A stretch of 64,000 bases of DNA from Lacrimispora indolis DSM 755 (GTDB lineage: Bacteria > Bacillota > Clostridia > Lachnospirales > Lachnospiraceae), in assembly GCF_000526995.1 (NCBI RefSeq), contig NZ_AZUI01000001.1:6319702-6383701 (forward strand), given 5' to 3'. Positions 48,458-57,926 of the stretch are shown here, piece by piece. The translations under genes were made by a program, and so were the position numbers. The notes under the pieces are model-generated. The model saw only the letters and a list, made by a program, of their open reading frames with translations. It did no database searches and had not been told where the DNA came from. The first letter of the stretch is position 1; every line of letters begins with the position of its first letter.

Positions 48458-49711
48458 TTATTTTGCCTTACTGAAAAATGTCCTTGCATTAAATATCAGG
48501 AATAGTATGGTTCCCAGAATAAGAAGCAATGCTCCGATATAAAATCCTGCGGTGCCTGATCCTGTTTTATCAATAATAAATCCTGTTACCGCCGGTGCGA
48601 TAATGGATGAGGACATTCCGAAAAAGTTAAACAGCCCCAGGGTGGTTGCCATGTTCTTTTTGTTGGCTCTGTCTGACACATAAGAGATCAGAACCGGATC
48701 AACAGCCATCTTGCCCAGGAACCCATAAAGCAGCAAAATGACGGTTAAGGATAATGCATTTGGCATTGACATGGATAAGGCCACCAGCACGAAGGCGGAC
48801 AGTTCCAGGCCAATGATGATCAGCGCCTTTTTCCCTCTGAACTTATCGGATAAGCCTGCAAAAAACAGCGCTCCAGGTACTGCTGTAACAGATATCATGG
48901 AAACCACCAGGCCAATCATTCCGCCGGTGATCCCTCTTTCTGACTCCAGGAATTTAGGAAGCCAGGTCACAATGAGATAATAGGCGTAGCAGGTGGAAAA
49001 ATACAATATGTAGCAGGAAATCATGTTAAGAGAAAGTAAGGAAGCCTTTTTCTCGGTTCCGGAATCCACCTCTTCTGCCTTTTTGCTGTCTGTTCTTTGA
49101 ACTGCATGGTGTCTTCCTCTGTCCTTGATTGCAATGGCAAACCAGATAACCAAAAGCACGATTAAGCTAGCTGATATGGTCACCATTGTCTGCCAGGGCA
49201 GATGCAAGGTCTTAACAATAAAGCTGGAACCTGTCATTCCAAGGATCAGGCCCAGTGCAGAACCGCTGTTGACGATGGCCGTGGAGATACCCTTTTTCTC
49301 AGGCGGCACGTGTTCCGCAGTTAAGGAAAACGCAGCTCCATAATAAGTTCCGCAGCCGATACCGGCGCAAACGCTGCCTATGTAAATCGTATGAAGGGAC
49401 TTTGACATGGCAATGCTGAAGGCTCCTAACGCAAAGAGGAGAAATCCCGGTATGAGAACCTTTTTCTGTCCGAATCTGTCAACTAAGAACCCGGATGGAA
49501 TCTGCAACGACGTATATCCAAAGAAATAACAGCTTGCAATAAGCCCCATAGCCGTATTGGAATGCTGTCCCACCGTCCCCTGTATCTCCGTATAGATGGG
49601 CGACAGCATGGAACGGTAGATCCAGATGACCACCCAGCCCAAGCAGAAAGTAAATACGATTGTTTTCCAATAATCCTTTGGCAATTGTTTTGTTAAACTT
49701 TGATCTCCCAT
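48458..49711 (-). CDS. MFS transporter, probable allantoate/ureide importer
   Basis: About 417 residues with twelve helices. MFS motif A appears as GFLVDRFGQKKVLIPG after helix 2, and GLSDKFRGKKALIIIGLE in the second half. GAGGGG stands before ATG 49711. Its place between allC and allE strongly suggests that it imports allantoate, allantoin or a related ureide; the family (anion:cation symporter-like) fits an organic acid. The substrate is not provable from sequence. Confidence 0.88.
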   Translation of the reverse strand: MGDQSLTKQLPKDYWKTIVFTFCLGWVVIWIYRSMLSPIYTEIQGTVGQHSNTAMGLIASCYFFGYTSLQIPSGFLVDRFGQKKVLIPGFLLFALGAFSIAMSKSLHTIYIGSVCAGIGCGTYYGAAFSLTAEHVPPEKKGISTAIVNSGSALGLILGMTGSSFIVKTLHLPWQTMVTISASLIVLLVIWFAIAIKDRGRHHAVQRTDSKKAEEVDSGTEKKASLLSLNMISCYILYFSTCYAYYLIVTWLPKFLESERGITGGMIGLVVSMISVTAVPGALFFAGLSDKFRGKKALIIIGLELSAFVLVALSMSMPNALSLTVILLLYGFLGKMAVDPVLISYVSDRANKKNMATTLGLFNFFGMSSSIIAPAVTGFIIDKTGSGTAGFYIGALLLILGTILFLIFNARTFFSKAK

Positions 49712-49728
49712 AATGCCCCTCACTTTTC

Positions 49729-50958
49729 CTATTGATATGATAATTCATATAGAGATGACTTTAAAGCTTCTATTCCCTGTTTCAAATCCGGCAGCTCCGT
49801 CCGTTCCGCCGGATTATGGCTGATCCCTTTCATGCTTGGGACAAAGAGCATTCCGGCAGGAATCCTGGGCGCTATGATCTGAGAATCATGGCCCGCACCG
49901 CTGTGCATCATCCGGTAATTCAGTCCATTTTCCCTGCAGACCTTCTCAATGAGCCGGATCATTTCGTCATTCATGGGAACAGGCTGCTCATCCATCCATA
50001 AGTCGATATTTATTTCCACCCCATGCTTTTCTGCGATCTGCTTCATGTTCTCTTCCAGCTCAGTCGTAATGCTTATTAAAAGTGCCTGATCCGTATGGCG
50101 GCAGTCCATGGTAAACAGAGCTTCCCCGGGAACTACATTCACCGTATTTGGTTTGACTTCAATTTTTCCAAAGGTCAATACCAGCGGATCACCTATTGCT
50201 CTCGCTTTAATTAAGGAATTGTAGACGATCTCTGAAAATACCTGGATTACGTCTTTCCTGTATTTCATGAGAGTCGTACCGGCATGATTGGCCTCACCCT
50301 TTAAGGTGATGTTATATCTTCTCTGCCCTACGATGCCGGTGATCACTCCTACGGATTTTCCTTCCATCTCAAGAGTATTCCCCTGCTCAATGTGAAGCTC
50401 TATAAATGCCTTTACATCATCCATGGAACCGCCGGAATCTTTTTTAAAGTCAAATCCGCACTCATGCATGGCATCTGCAAATCTGATTCCTTGTGAATCT
50501 GTGAGATTTTCAACTTCTTCCTTCTTAGCCAGTCCAAACAGGTTCTTGCTCCCCCAGAAAACATATGGAAATCTGCTTCCCTCCTCTTCTGCCATGGAAA
50601 TGACCTCCAGATTCCTTTTCGGCCTTCCATAGGTTTCCAGCAGGTTTTTTACAGCTAAGTATCCTCCGAAAATTCCAAGCTGGCCGTCTAAATTCCCTCC
50701 GTTCACTACCGTATCCACATGGGAACCGGTGGCAATGGTTCCGGATTCCGGCTCCGTTCCAATGATCCTTCCATATAAATTCCCCACTTCATCAAATCTG
50801 GTTTCCATGCCTATTTGCTCAAATTTCTCCTTTAAAGCCAGCTGTACCTCAAGCCAGCTCTTGGAATAAAGGAGCCTGGTCATCCCTCCTGTCTGGTTTT
50901 TTCCATAAGAGGACATCCAGTCCAGCATTTCCTTGATCTCATTGACGGAAATATCCAT
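49729..50958 (-). CDS. allC: Allantoate amidohydrolase (M20 family)
   Basis: 409-residue binuclear metal hydrolase that converts allantoate to ureidoglycine, CO2 and ammonia. Metal ligands visible: His in TGSHVDTV, Asp in NGGNLDGQLGIF, Glu-Glu in MAEEEGSRFP, His in ELHIEQG, His near the end in SHNPAERTELPD. The IEQGNTLE segment is the carbamoylase/allantoate branch. AGGAGG precedes the ATG. It is the first gene of the operon, so allantoate is the likely entry metabolite. N-carbamoyl amino acid hydrolase is a less likely alternative given the context. Confidence 0.92.
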   Translation of the reverse strand: MDISVNEIKEMLDWMSSYGKNQTGGMTRLLYSKSWLEVQLALKEKFEQIGMETRFDEVGNLYGRIIGTEPESGTIATGSHVDTVVNGGNLDGQLGIFGGYLAVKNLLETYGRPKRNLEVISMAEEEGSRFPYVFWGSKNLFGLAKKEEVENLTDSQGIRFADAMHECGFDFKKDSGGSMDDVKAFIELHIEQGNTLEMEGKSVGVITGIVGQRRYNITLKGEANHAGTTLMKYRKDVIQVFSEIVYNSLIKARAIGDPLVLTFGKIEVKPNTVNVVPGEALFTMDCRHTDQALLISITTELEENMKQIAEKHGVEINIDLWMDEQPVPMNDEMIRLIEKVCRENGLNYRMMHSGAGHDSQIIAPRIPAGMLFVPSMKGISHNPAERTELPDLKQGIEALKSSLYELSYQ

Positions 50959-51636
50959 TTTGCTACCTCCTGAATCTTTTTTCTATCGATTCGAATCCAT
51001 GGTTTTATTTTATAGAAATTTTTATTACAATACATCAGCCAAACCAGATAATCTGATTTTTAATTTTTGTATGTTTAGCACAATGATTTTTGTGTTATTA
51101 GGCATTTAATTAACGATGTTGTTAATTATTTTTCAATTCCATGGGTTGACTCTGTGATTTTACATGCTTTTTTGGAGGGTGCTGTGGAATTTTGGAGTGT
51201 TATATTATAGTAATGGCCGGGAATATCATCTGATACATGATGGAGTTACCGCATAAGATGGGGGGGAGGAACGGATTGGACAAAGTCTTTCGGATTTCAA
51301 ACGAAAAGGACGCTCATTTCTGAACGTCCGGTTACGAGAAAAAGAACATCAATTTCATGGCATGGCATATCCAATATTTTTTAATTTCTTTTCAGCTGAT
51401 TCAAAAGGCAGTTAAAGGACTTTCACACGGTCTTTATAGGAGTCTTCATGTTCCGTCTATGATAAGGCTCCTCTATTCATATCGTTATTTCTGTACTTAT
51501 TGACAAAAGGATTTTCTAATGGTAACCTTTATGCATTGCATATATAAGGGTATATATTACATAACAAATTTTTAAACTTATTCACAGATGAATTTCCCTG
51601 CCGCAATGAATAATTTGAAAGGATTTTAAGAGTAAA
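50959..51636. promoter_or_regulatory. Divergent intergenic region upstream of allC and the MATE gene
   Basis: 678 bp without a credible gene. Near allC two perfect palindromes could be operators: GATTCGAATC (50988-50997) and CAGAT-A-ATCTG (51045-51055), the latter next to a TTTGGCTG stretch; a TATAAAAT box lies between them. A small GGACG/CGTCC hairpin lies at 51308-51329. On the plus strand a TTGACA at 51500-51505 is a -35 candidate for the MATE gene, but no good -10 follows at 17 bp. No known riboswitch motif was recognised. Confidence 0.45.
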
Positions 51637-52974
51637 ATGAATGCTACAAGAGATCTGATCAACGGCAATGAAACAAAGGCCATGATAAACTTCGCCATCC
51701 CCATGATCATCGGCAATATATTTCAGCAATTATATAATGTTGCCGATACGGTTATTGTGGGAAAGTTCATCGGCTCCAATGCTCTTGCTGCGGTAGGCAG
51801 TTCGTTTTCCGTTATGGTTTTATTAACTTCCATCATCATTGGATTCTGCATGGGCAGCAGCGTGGTATTTTCTTTGATTTTTGGCGCAAACGAAATAGAC
51901 AAGCTGAAAAATTATTTCTTCACTGCTTTTATTTTTATTGGAATCGTTACAATAATCATCAATCTATGCTCTATCATTTTTATTGATAAAATTTTAACCT
52001 TGATCAATATTCCCCAGGAGGTTTTAGAGGACTCAAGGACTTATTTGGAGATCATTTTTTATGGAATCAGCTTTACCTATATTTACAATTACTTTAGTGC
52101 TGCCATGAGGAGTATCGGCAATTCCGTGGTGCCGCTTGTTTTTCTTATCTTATCTGCTGTTATTAATATCGTATTGGATATCATATTTGTTGTTCCCCTT
52201 CAGATGGGGATCGCCGGCGCAGCCTATGCCACAATCATTGCACAAGGCTTTTCAGGTATTGGTATTGCTGTTTTTTGTATACTGCGAGTTCCTCTAATCC
52301 GCCTTAAACGGAAACATTTGTATTTAAATAAAAGTGTTGTAAAGAGAATTTCTAATTTCTCCATACTCTCCAGCATCCAGTATTCGGTTATGAATTTCGG
52401 AATATTAATGATACAGAGTCTGGTAAACAGCTTTGGTGTGTCTGCAATGGCGGCCTTTGCAGCAGTTGTTAAAATAGAAAGCTTTGCTTATATGCCTGTG
52501 CAGGATTTCGGCAATGCATTTTCTACTTTTATTGCTCAAAATATAGGGGCTGGAAAACAAAAGCGTATTTACACAGGAATACGCTCTGCAGTGAAAATAA
52601 TAACCATTTACTGTGCTTTGATCTCCGTTCTTATATTGGTGTTTGCAAAGCCTCTGATGTACATTTTTATTAATAAAAATGAAACAGAGATATTGGGGAT
52701 TGGAGTACAATATCTTTTCATTGTAGCCGGTTTTTATTGCCTGATCGGGTATTTATTTATGTTTTACGGACTGTTCCGGGGAATTGGAAAGCCAGGAGTG
52801 TCCATCATACTTACTGTTGTAAGCCTTGGCATCAGGGTTATCCTGGCTTATGCCCTCTCCTCTGTGAGCCGGATCGGAATTGTCGGGATATGGTGGGCGA
52901 TTCCTATTGGTTGGGCGGTTGCAGATGTGATTGGTGCTATTTTAATCAGGCATTATTATGTAAACAATGGTTGA
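51637..52974 (+). CDS. MATE-family efflux transporter
   Basis: 445 residues with twelve helices. The family start is clear (INFAIPMIIGNIFQQLYNVADTVIVGKFIG, seen as two blocks), and the second half repeats it (NFGILMIQSLVNSFGVSAMAAFAAV) with GRNIGAG-like AQNIGAGKQKRI. It is a cation-coupled drug or metabolite exporter, substrate unknown. It is AT-richer than the operons before it and marks the start of the accessory region. The ribosome site AAAGGATTTTAAGAG is weak. Confidence 0.93.
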   Translation: MNATRDLINGNETKAMINFAIPMIIGNIFQQLYNVADTVIVGKFIGSNALAAVGSSFSVMVLLTSIIIGFCMGSSVVFSLIFGANEIDKLKNYFFTAFIFIGIVTIIINLCSIIFIDKILTLINIPQEVLEDSRTYLEIIFYGISFTYIYNYFSAAMRSIGNSVVPLVFLILSAVINIVLDIIFVVPLQMGIAGAAYATIIAQGFSGIGIAVFCILRVPLIRLKRKHLYLNKSVVKRISNFSILSSIQYSVMNFGILMIQSLVNSFGVSAMAAFAAVVKIESFAYMPVQDFGNAFSTFIAQNIGAGKQKRIYTGIRSAVKIITIYCALISVLILVFAKPLMYIFINKNETEILGIGVQYLFIVAGFYCLIGYLFMFYGLFRGIGKPGVSIILTVVSLGIRVILAYALSSVSRIGIVGIWWAIPIGWAVADVIGAILIRHYYVNNG

Positions 52975-53020
52975 TTAGATGAAAGAAGTATCCTAAGATT
53001 TTTGGGAGTATTATGATCTG

Positions 53021-53473
53021 ATGAACAACCGTTCTGCTTATGTGAATAAGCTGCAGGGAGAACTGTGCATGGTATTACCCCAGATCTTAGGCATCTTTTC
53101 AAAAGTTAACACCAATACTGCTATGACTATTCTGGAAGCCTATACTTCTCCAGATGCCTTTCTTGCCGCCTCCAGAGATGACATCATTGCTTCCATGCGC
53201 TCGACTGCACGTTTTGGGGCTTTTTATCTCTCTGATAAATGTGACGCCATTATAAACGCTTCCAAATTCACAAAAGTATTTGGCCATTCTGTCAGCAGCA
53301 ACTTTAAGCGGATCAAAATCTATATCCGTTTTATCCGCCAGTATAATGCAGAAATCTCTTCTATTCTGGAAGATATTCATTCCCTTGTGAGTACGAATCA
53401 AGGTACCAGGGATTACTACTTCAAAAAGGTGAATCAAAAAGAAAATGGTAGCTGTCGGAGCAGTTATACATAA
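53021..53473 (+). pseudogene. IS110-family transposase fragment
   Basis: A 150-codon open frame corresponding to the middle of IS110-type transposases: LPQILGIFSKVNTNTAMTIL, SPDAFLAASRDDII and RFIRQYNAEISSILEDI align with the linker region between the N-terminal DEDD domain and the C-terminal Tnp20 domain. Both catalytic parts are missing. The remainder to 53761 shows no further coding match. It is different from the intact IS110 copy at 56.7-57.9 kb. Confidence 0.65.
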
Positions 53474-53761
53474 AATTTGTAACATCATCTTTACAAGTCC
53501 TTCGTGATAAAAAACCTTTTGAAATCATCACGCCAGAACAGCATCAAAAAAATCAATTAAAAGCGAGATGCGACATCGCAGCGGCTCCTCAACTTGGGTT
53601 TAGTTATTGTTCTTTCTTTTATGTTTATCTGCATTGCTGCTTTCACTTTTTTATATCTTCTAATACAACATCTAATTCATCCCAATCGAATGTGTACCAG
53701 AAGACATATTATCATCAATGCAAACTCAAGAATCATTAAGTAATAACTACTATCGCAGCAA

Positions 53762-54505
53762 TCAAATTATCAAGGAATCAAGCTGGTCTACACCATTTTT
53801 CCATGCCAAATGAATTTTATTAGATACAAATAACGATAGTTTTAATTTTGAATCAATTTCTAGTTTGCAAATAGCTTGAATTTTCATATCTTTCATTATC
53901 CACTTACATGAATAGGTTTTTCTCACCACACCTCCATAAAATGCTGCCATTTCTAAAAAAAGCTCTCGACAATCCTCAAATGGTTCTGCCTGCTTCTCTG
54001 ACACCATATCTTTCATTAGCTTTACCGCATCTTCTATTGTGATACAATCCATATTAATCTGCTGATCTGTCATATATTTTTGAGTTAAAGATTCATGCTC
54101 TTCAAATAGCTTATAGTCATCTTCCTGTCGAAAATAATCACTTCGTTTTGGCTCTGCTATTTCCTTTAAGAACTCTAAACCATACTGTTTAAGAATATTT
54201 GCATAAGTTTCAATCACTTGTTTAAATTCTTCATCTGTGGAGAATATAAGTCCGTCATTTGTATACCCTGGAGCAAATTGGTTTAAACCATAGGTATAAA
54301 TTCCTCCCGAAAAACAGTTAATATCCATATATATTTTTTTTTCAAATCTACTAGTCCAAAACGTAACTGTTTGTCTTGCAATCTCCCCCTTACTATTTTT
54401 AAACTCCTTTATAAACCCCCAGTTCTTTATCTCTTTATCAAAAACAAAGTCCTCTGGTTCTAATACTTTTCCAATGATTTCTTTAATTATCTTTCCTTTT
54501 TGCAC
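53762..54505 (-). CDS. Probable immunity protein of a displaced toxin cassette
   Basis: 247 residues with no family I can name with certainty. The N-terminal part (IIGKVLEPEDFVFDKEIKNWGFIKEF and FEKKIYMDINCFSGG) has the look of DUF4304-like or related immunity proteins. The start is GTG at 54505 with AAAGGAGG upstream, 12 bp after the stop of a toxin-tip remnant. Its 3' end is partly duplicated at 54711-54855. Acidic, soluble, no signal. Assignment as immunity rests on context and style, so it is inference. Confidence 0.65.
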   Translation of the reverse strand: MQKGKIIKEIIGKVLEPEDFVFDKEIKNWGFIKEFKNSKGEIARQTVTFWTSRFEKKIYMDINCFSGGIYTYGLNQFAPGYTNDGLIFSTDEEFKQVIETYANILKQYGLEFLKEIAEPKRSDYFRQEDDYKLFEEHESLTQKYMTDQQINMDCITIEDAVKLMKDMVSEKQAEPFEDCRELFLEMAAFYGGVVRKTYSCKWIMKDMKIQAICKLEIDSKLKLSLFVSNKIHLAWKNGVDQLDSLII

Positions 54506-54517
54506 AATAATCCTCCT

Positions 54518-54655
54518 TTAAAATGGGCAAGCCAACACAGGAACTCCTGTAGAGAATGTTACTCCAGCCTTAACTAACCACCAGATTCCATATGCCACAC
54601 CACCAATAATTGCCGCTACAGCTACATCTTCTCCTCTGACATCAGGAAATTGTAT
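54518..54655 (-). pseudogene. Remnant of a toxin C-terminal tip
   Basis: About 45 codons ending at a TAA at 54518-54520: FPDVRGEDVAVAAIIGGVAYG, then IWWLVKAGVTFSTGVPV. There is no start codon with ribosome site, and an in-frame stop lies near 54676. The position, 12 bp before the GTG of the probable immunity gene, and the hydrophobic Gly-rich tail are what one expects of the last residues of an RHS-type toxin tip whose upstream part has been lost. Confidence 0.5.
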
Positions 54656-54710
54656 CACATTATTTTTTCGGATCAATTAAATTAATAGGAGTTTTAATTC
54701 ATTATAGAAA

Positions 54711-54855
54711 TCAGATTATTAAGGAATCCAGTCTGTCCACACCCTTTTTCCATGCCAAATGAATGTCATTAGTGACAAATAATGATATTTTTCCAGTAAT
54801 GACAAGCCATGATGGGGCTTGTTTAGAATCAATTTCTAGTGTACAAACTTAGACA
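54711..54855 (-). pseudogene. Duplicated 3' fragment of the neighbouring immunity gene
   Basis: The last codons read IFVTNDIHLAWKKGVDRLDS then LII and stop, nearly identical to the end of the gene at 53762-54505 (LFVSNKIHLAWKNGVDQLDS, LII). Homology then breaks with a small insertion and resumes in a FDSKLKL-like stretch. It is a paralogous immunity gene reduced to its 3' end, about 950 bp upstream of the intact copy. Confidence 0.75.
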
Positions 54856-55364
54856 TGGCTTGAGAAGTACCATCGACTTAGCTCACTATCCGCAATTCCT
54901 ACTGGCAACCCTTTTTTATCAGCCCATTATACGCTCGTGTTGCCCCTGTGTGCCCTTGACATAACACCCGGTAAGTTGACCATTATCATACTAAAACCCA
55001 AATGTGGGTCAATTTGGAAAGCCTCCTGCCAACAATCTTGCTGATACGGTTTCCTCCAAAGGCTGATAAATTGCTGTATCACAAATCATACACAAAACCT
55101 ATCCGAATACAAACTTCAGTCTATATTTATCTGGTCGAAAATAAAGCAGGATAAAGGAAGGTACCCTAAATGGGCCCCTTCCGCTCACAAACACCCGCAG
55201 TGCGGGCGTTTTCGAAGCTGGTGTACGGTGCTGTAAATCATCTTTTGTACTGTCAAGGGTGCTGTAGCCACCAATAAACCACGCTATTAAGGTGTTTCTA
55301 AGGTGCTCTTGAACATCCACCTATTATATATATCGTTCATTTCTGCTGTTTTTGAGACTTATTA
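54856..55364. other. Non-coding accessory spacer
   Basis: No gene recognised. Contains a GC-rich hairpin with T-run at 55191-55212 (ACACCCGC, loop AGT, GCGGGCGTTTT), a plausible plus-strand terminator, and a CCCCTGTGTG motif near 54945 that recurs near 58345. It probably consists of eroded cassette DNA. Confidence 0.4.
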
Positions 55365-55385
55365 TTAGTGATTTCTGGTATCGAC
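55365..55385 (+). promoter_or_regulatory. Conserved 21-bp element upstream of small paralog 1
   Basis: TTAGTGATTT-C-TG-G-TATCGAC matches the element at 58872-58892 in 19 of 21 positions, and each begins exactly 69 bp before the start codon of its paralogous small gene. It is likely part of a shared promoter or control site. Confidence 0.55.
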
Positions 55386-55433
55386 GTACTACAATAATTT
55401 GGGTATCGTATATTCTCAAAGGAGGGAAACATT

Positions 55434-55756
55434 ATGACCGAGCAGGAATTACTCGATATATTTATTCAAGAACGTATCAATATGCCAAATGATATCTTCC
55501 ACCAAAAACAGTCTGATCAATCCCAGAAGGAATATGAGCAAATTATACACACTGAAATCTTCATTGAACATTTGCCATGCAAAGAAAAAGCATTAATTGA
55601 AAATTACATGGACCCTTTCATACGCCTATACTCGTCTTAGAAGAAAGTTTTCTATACCAGTATGGATTTATTGATGCTATTAGGTTTGTAAATTTTTTTA
55701 TAAACTATAATTTTTATAAAAATAACGACTATATGTTCTCTATACTTCCAAACTAA
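55434..55756 (+). pseudogene. Small hypothetical protein (paralog 1), frameshifted
   Basis: The first 60 or so codons (MTEQELLDIFIQERINMPND) match the paralog starting at 58941. The frame then stops at LYSS (55638-55640). The missing family C-terminus continues in another frame from about 55625: LEESFLYQYGFIDAIRFVNF, which matches LEEPYLYQQGFLDGIKIMRF of the reconstructed paralog. A one- or two-base indel near 55620 therefore broke this gene. AAAGGAGGG precedes the ATG. The family is a roughly 90-residue acidic helical protein of unknown function that I recall only as a domain of unknown function in Lachnospiraceae. Confidence 0.75.
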
Positions 55757-55827
55757 TATAAATACTCAATTTGATAGTATAGAGAGTTTTACAAACAAAA
55801 CAAAACTTTTAGAACTTCCTTGTTCTA

Positions 55828-56232
55828 TCACTTTAATAATTCATAAACATCATCATACACTAATGCATTAGGCATATTTTCTGCATAATCAATTATTTTT
55901 TTGAGTAATGATTTATCCACTATTGTTTCCAAATATTTCTTTTCTAAATAAGCCTCTACTAATCTAGTTATATGCCCTTTTCCTATTTCTTTTCCTCTTA
56001 GTAATATAAAATCGGCATTTATTACTAATGACAAAAGACTGATTTCTCCACTTATTGTCGTAATTTTAACACAAGTTTCAGTATCTAAAGGAATATCTTC
56101 ACCATCTACAGTTTCAATTTGACAAATATGGGCATTTCCATCTATATTTAATGAACATCTTACACCAGACATTATTGATGGTCCTGACACATATTTACAA
56201 TATAAGATCACGTTTGCTTCAAAAATCAGCAT
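55828..56232 (-). CDS. Probable immunity protein of the second displaced cassette
   Basis: About 134 residues, not recognised by family. It is rich in Ile and Leu with an acidic bias (VDGEDIPLDTETCVKI, AENMPNALVYDDVYELLK). AAAGGAG precedes a GTG-ATG pair (56235/56232). It begins 14 bp after the stop of the toxin-tip fragment at 56247-56636, the tight spacing of toxin-immunity pairs, so immunity to that tip is inferred. Confidence 0.65.
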   Translation of the reverse strand: MLIFEANVILYCKYVSGPSIMSGVRCSLNIDGNAHICQIETVDGEDIPLDTETCVKITTISGEISLLSLVINADFILLRGKEIGKGHITRLVEAYLEKKYLETIVDKSLLKKIIDYAENMPNALVYDDVYELLK

Positions 56233-56246
56233 CACTATAACTCCTT

Positions 56247-56636
56247 TTAATAAACATGTTCAATATTAATTATGCTCCTGTTAAATATATCCAACATATC
56301 TGGTTCAACAGTTACTGCACCAGACTTTAAAATTCCCACATCTAATGGCATGTGATTTAATTGGTTATAGATATTTTGGGGTATTGTCACTTCGACAATT
56401 GCGGCAGTATCTCTCATTATAGGTTGATTAGCTAAATCCAATATTTCATCAAAATTATTACCAAATTGCTTAGCTTCATATGAACGTCCATCTGGTCTAC
56501 CCCTAAATCCTTCATAATCAAATATATCATCAAATTCCTCAGGTCCAACCGCTCGATATACTTTTACTGGTTCTGCTTCACTTAATCCAGATTGCCCCGA
56601 ACCCTCAGGTGGAGTACTGAGATATCCGACGAACGG
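56247..56636 (-). pseudogene. Displaced RHS-type toxin C-terminal domain, 5' truncated
   Basis: An open frame of about 130 codons reads LSTPPEGSGQSGLSEAEPVK, then VYRAVGPEEFDDIFDYEGF, RPDGRSYEAKQFGNNFDEIL, and ends IINIEHVY. VYRAV at the start of the domain, YEAKQFGNN, and VEVTIPQNIYNQL resemble ADP-ribosyltransferase-like polymorphic toxin tips. The EGSG linker is also found before the tip of the large RHS protein at 62428. No start codon or core is present; the upstream side is cut near the IS110 element. Confidence 0.65.
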
Positions 56637-56666
56637 TGAAAATCTTTATTCAATTAAAAAAATTAT

Positions 56667-56682
56667 AGCACGTCTTTGTGCT
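56667..56682 (-). terminator. Small terminator downstream of the IS110 transposase
   Basis: AGCAC/GTGCT stem with a 6-nt loop, followed on the minus strand by ATAATTTTTTT, about 20 bp after the transposase stop. Confidence 0.55.
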
Positions 56683-56702
56683 GTTTTTAAATAGAAAAAT
56701 TA

Positions 56703-57926
56703 CTATTCTTTTTCTGGCAGTGGTTCCCGGTATTCTGTCTTATTTTTCATAATTCCGTACACTATGTTCACCAATCGGCGCATGATGCAGACCAGTGCCT
56801 GAGACTTTGTCTTACCTTCACCGATTTTCCGCATATAATAGTCATAAAATACCGGATGATTGGGTGCTCCGTTCTTTGGTCTGGACACCATGGTTACCGC
56901 CAGGAAATAAAACAGTCCATGCAACTGGCGGTTTCCCTGTCTGGAGCTTTGCTCCTTGCCTTTTCCAGCGGAACTGAACTTTACATGAGCCACTCCTGCG
57001 AATCTTGCCAGCTTATCAGCATTGGAAAATCTTCGGATATCTCCGATTTCTGCAATCAGCTTACTGGCAATAGAAGTTCCTATTCCCGGCATACTGGTCA
57101 GTTTGTAATCAAAACTAAGCAGGATTTTCTCGATTTCTTTATCAAGCCCTGCCAATTCTTCTTTCTGATGTTCCAAGTCTCTTACCAGACTTGTTGTGAT
57201 AAAGTCTCTGGATTCCTGATATTCCCGAAAGGTATTTCCATCATTCTGAACACAATCCAGAATCAACTCTGCTTTATCTTTTTTGGTAATACGAGATATT
57301 TCTTTAAATTCCATTGTTAGTTCTTCTGCTGTTTTTTCCTGCAAATGGACAGGGGACGGGTAGGTCTTCCAGAAATACATCGCACATTTCCCGTCTATCT
57401 CGCTGAAAAATTTACTGTAACTGGGATATGCCATGGATATCTGCTCATGGAGTCCATTTTTAAAACGGATACCATCTTTCACCAATAAATCTCTTCGATT
57501 CACCAGTTGAGCCAGTGTCCATTCGTTATCTTTCGGCTTTGCATCCGGCAAAGTATGTAACTGATTAATCAGAACCGTTGCCACACAATACGCATCATAC
57601 TCATCATTTTTTCGGTACATGGGTGCACTTTTTCTCTGGTCATAAGCCAGGGCAGGATTGATGTCTTTTACAATGTAACCATTTTCAATGAGCCAAACAG
57701 CTAAGCTTCTTCCATAACCGTAAGCATTCTCTAGCCCATAAATGGGATTTAATCCAAGAATACTGGATTTTCTGTTCACCTTTTCTGCCAGCTTTTTAAA
57801 TTCACTGGGCTTGTTTTCTATCACAACAACCTCTAACTTTTCATTCCAGCAGTTTACCATCACTGCGGTATGTGTTTCCTTATGCAGGTCAATCCCTACA
57901 TAAAGCAAATTTTCTCTTTTCTGCAA
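56703..57926 (-). CDS. IS110-family transposase (DEDD recombinase)
   Basis: About 407 residues. N-terminal RuvC-like domain: Asp in YVGIDLHKETHTAVMV, Glu in GLENAYGYGRSLAVWLIE, and Asp residues in RKNDEYDAYCVAT. The C-terminal Tnp20 domain has SMPGIGTSIASKLIAEIGDI and the GKEQSSRQGNRQL stretch with the catalytic Ser. A TTG at 57926 is favoured because GGAGGGGG lies 4 nt upstream; the open frame to 57974 is probably not translated. Members of this family are guided by a bridge RNA encoded in the element's non-coding end, here expected on the 57.93-58.2 kb side or beyond the stop. Confidence 0.92.
   Translation of the reverse strand: MQKRENLLYVGIDLHKETHTAVMVNCWNEKLEVVVIENKPSEFKKLAEKVNRKSSILGLNPIYGLENAYGYGRSLAVWLIENGYIVKDINPALAYDQRKSAPMYRKNDEYDAYCVATVLINQLHTLPDAKPKDNEWTLAQLVNRRDLLVKDGIRFKNGLHEQISMAYPSYSKFFSEIDGKCAMYFWKTYPSPVHLQEKTAEELTMEFKEISRITKKDKAELILDCVQNDGNTFREYQESRDFITTSLVRDLEHQKEELAGLDKEIEKILLSFDYKLTSMPGIGTSIASKLIAEIGDIRRFSNADKLARFAGVAHVKFSSAGKGKEQSSRQGNRQLHGLFYFLAVTMVSRPKNGAPNHPVFYDYYMRKIGEGKTKSQALVCIMRRLVNIVYGIMKNKTEYREPLPEKE

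Noticed and set aside
50959..51636. Riboswitch upstream of the MATE transporter
   Set aside because: The long leader is suggestive, but no conserved guanidine, preQ1, PRPP or other known aptamer motif could be seen.
55099..55320. 73-codon minus-strand open frame in the accessory spacer
   Set aside because: No recognisable motif or ribosome site, and it spans a terminator-like hairpin.
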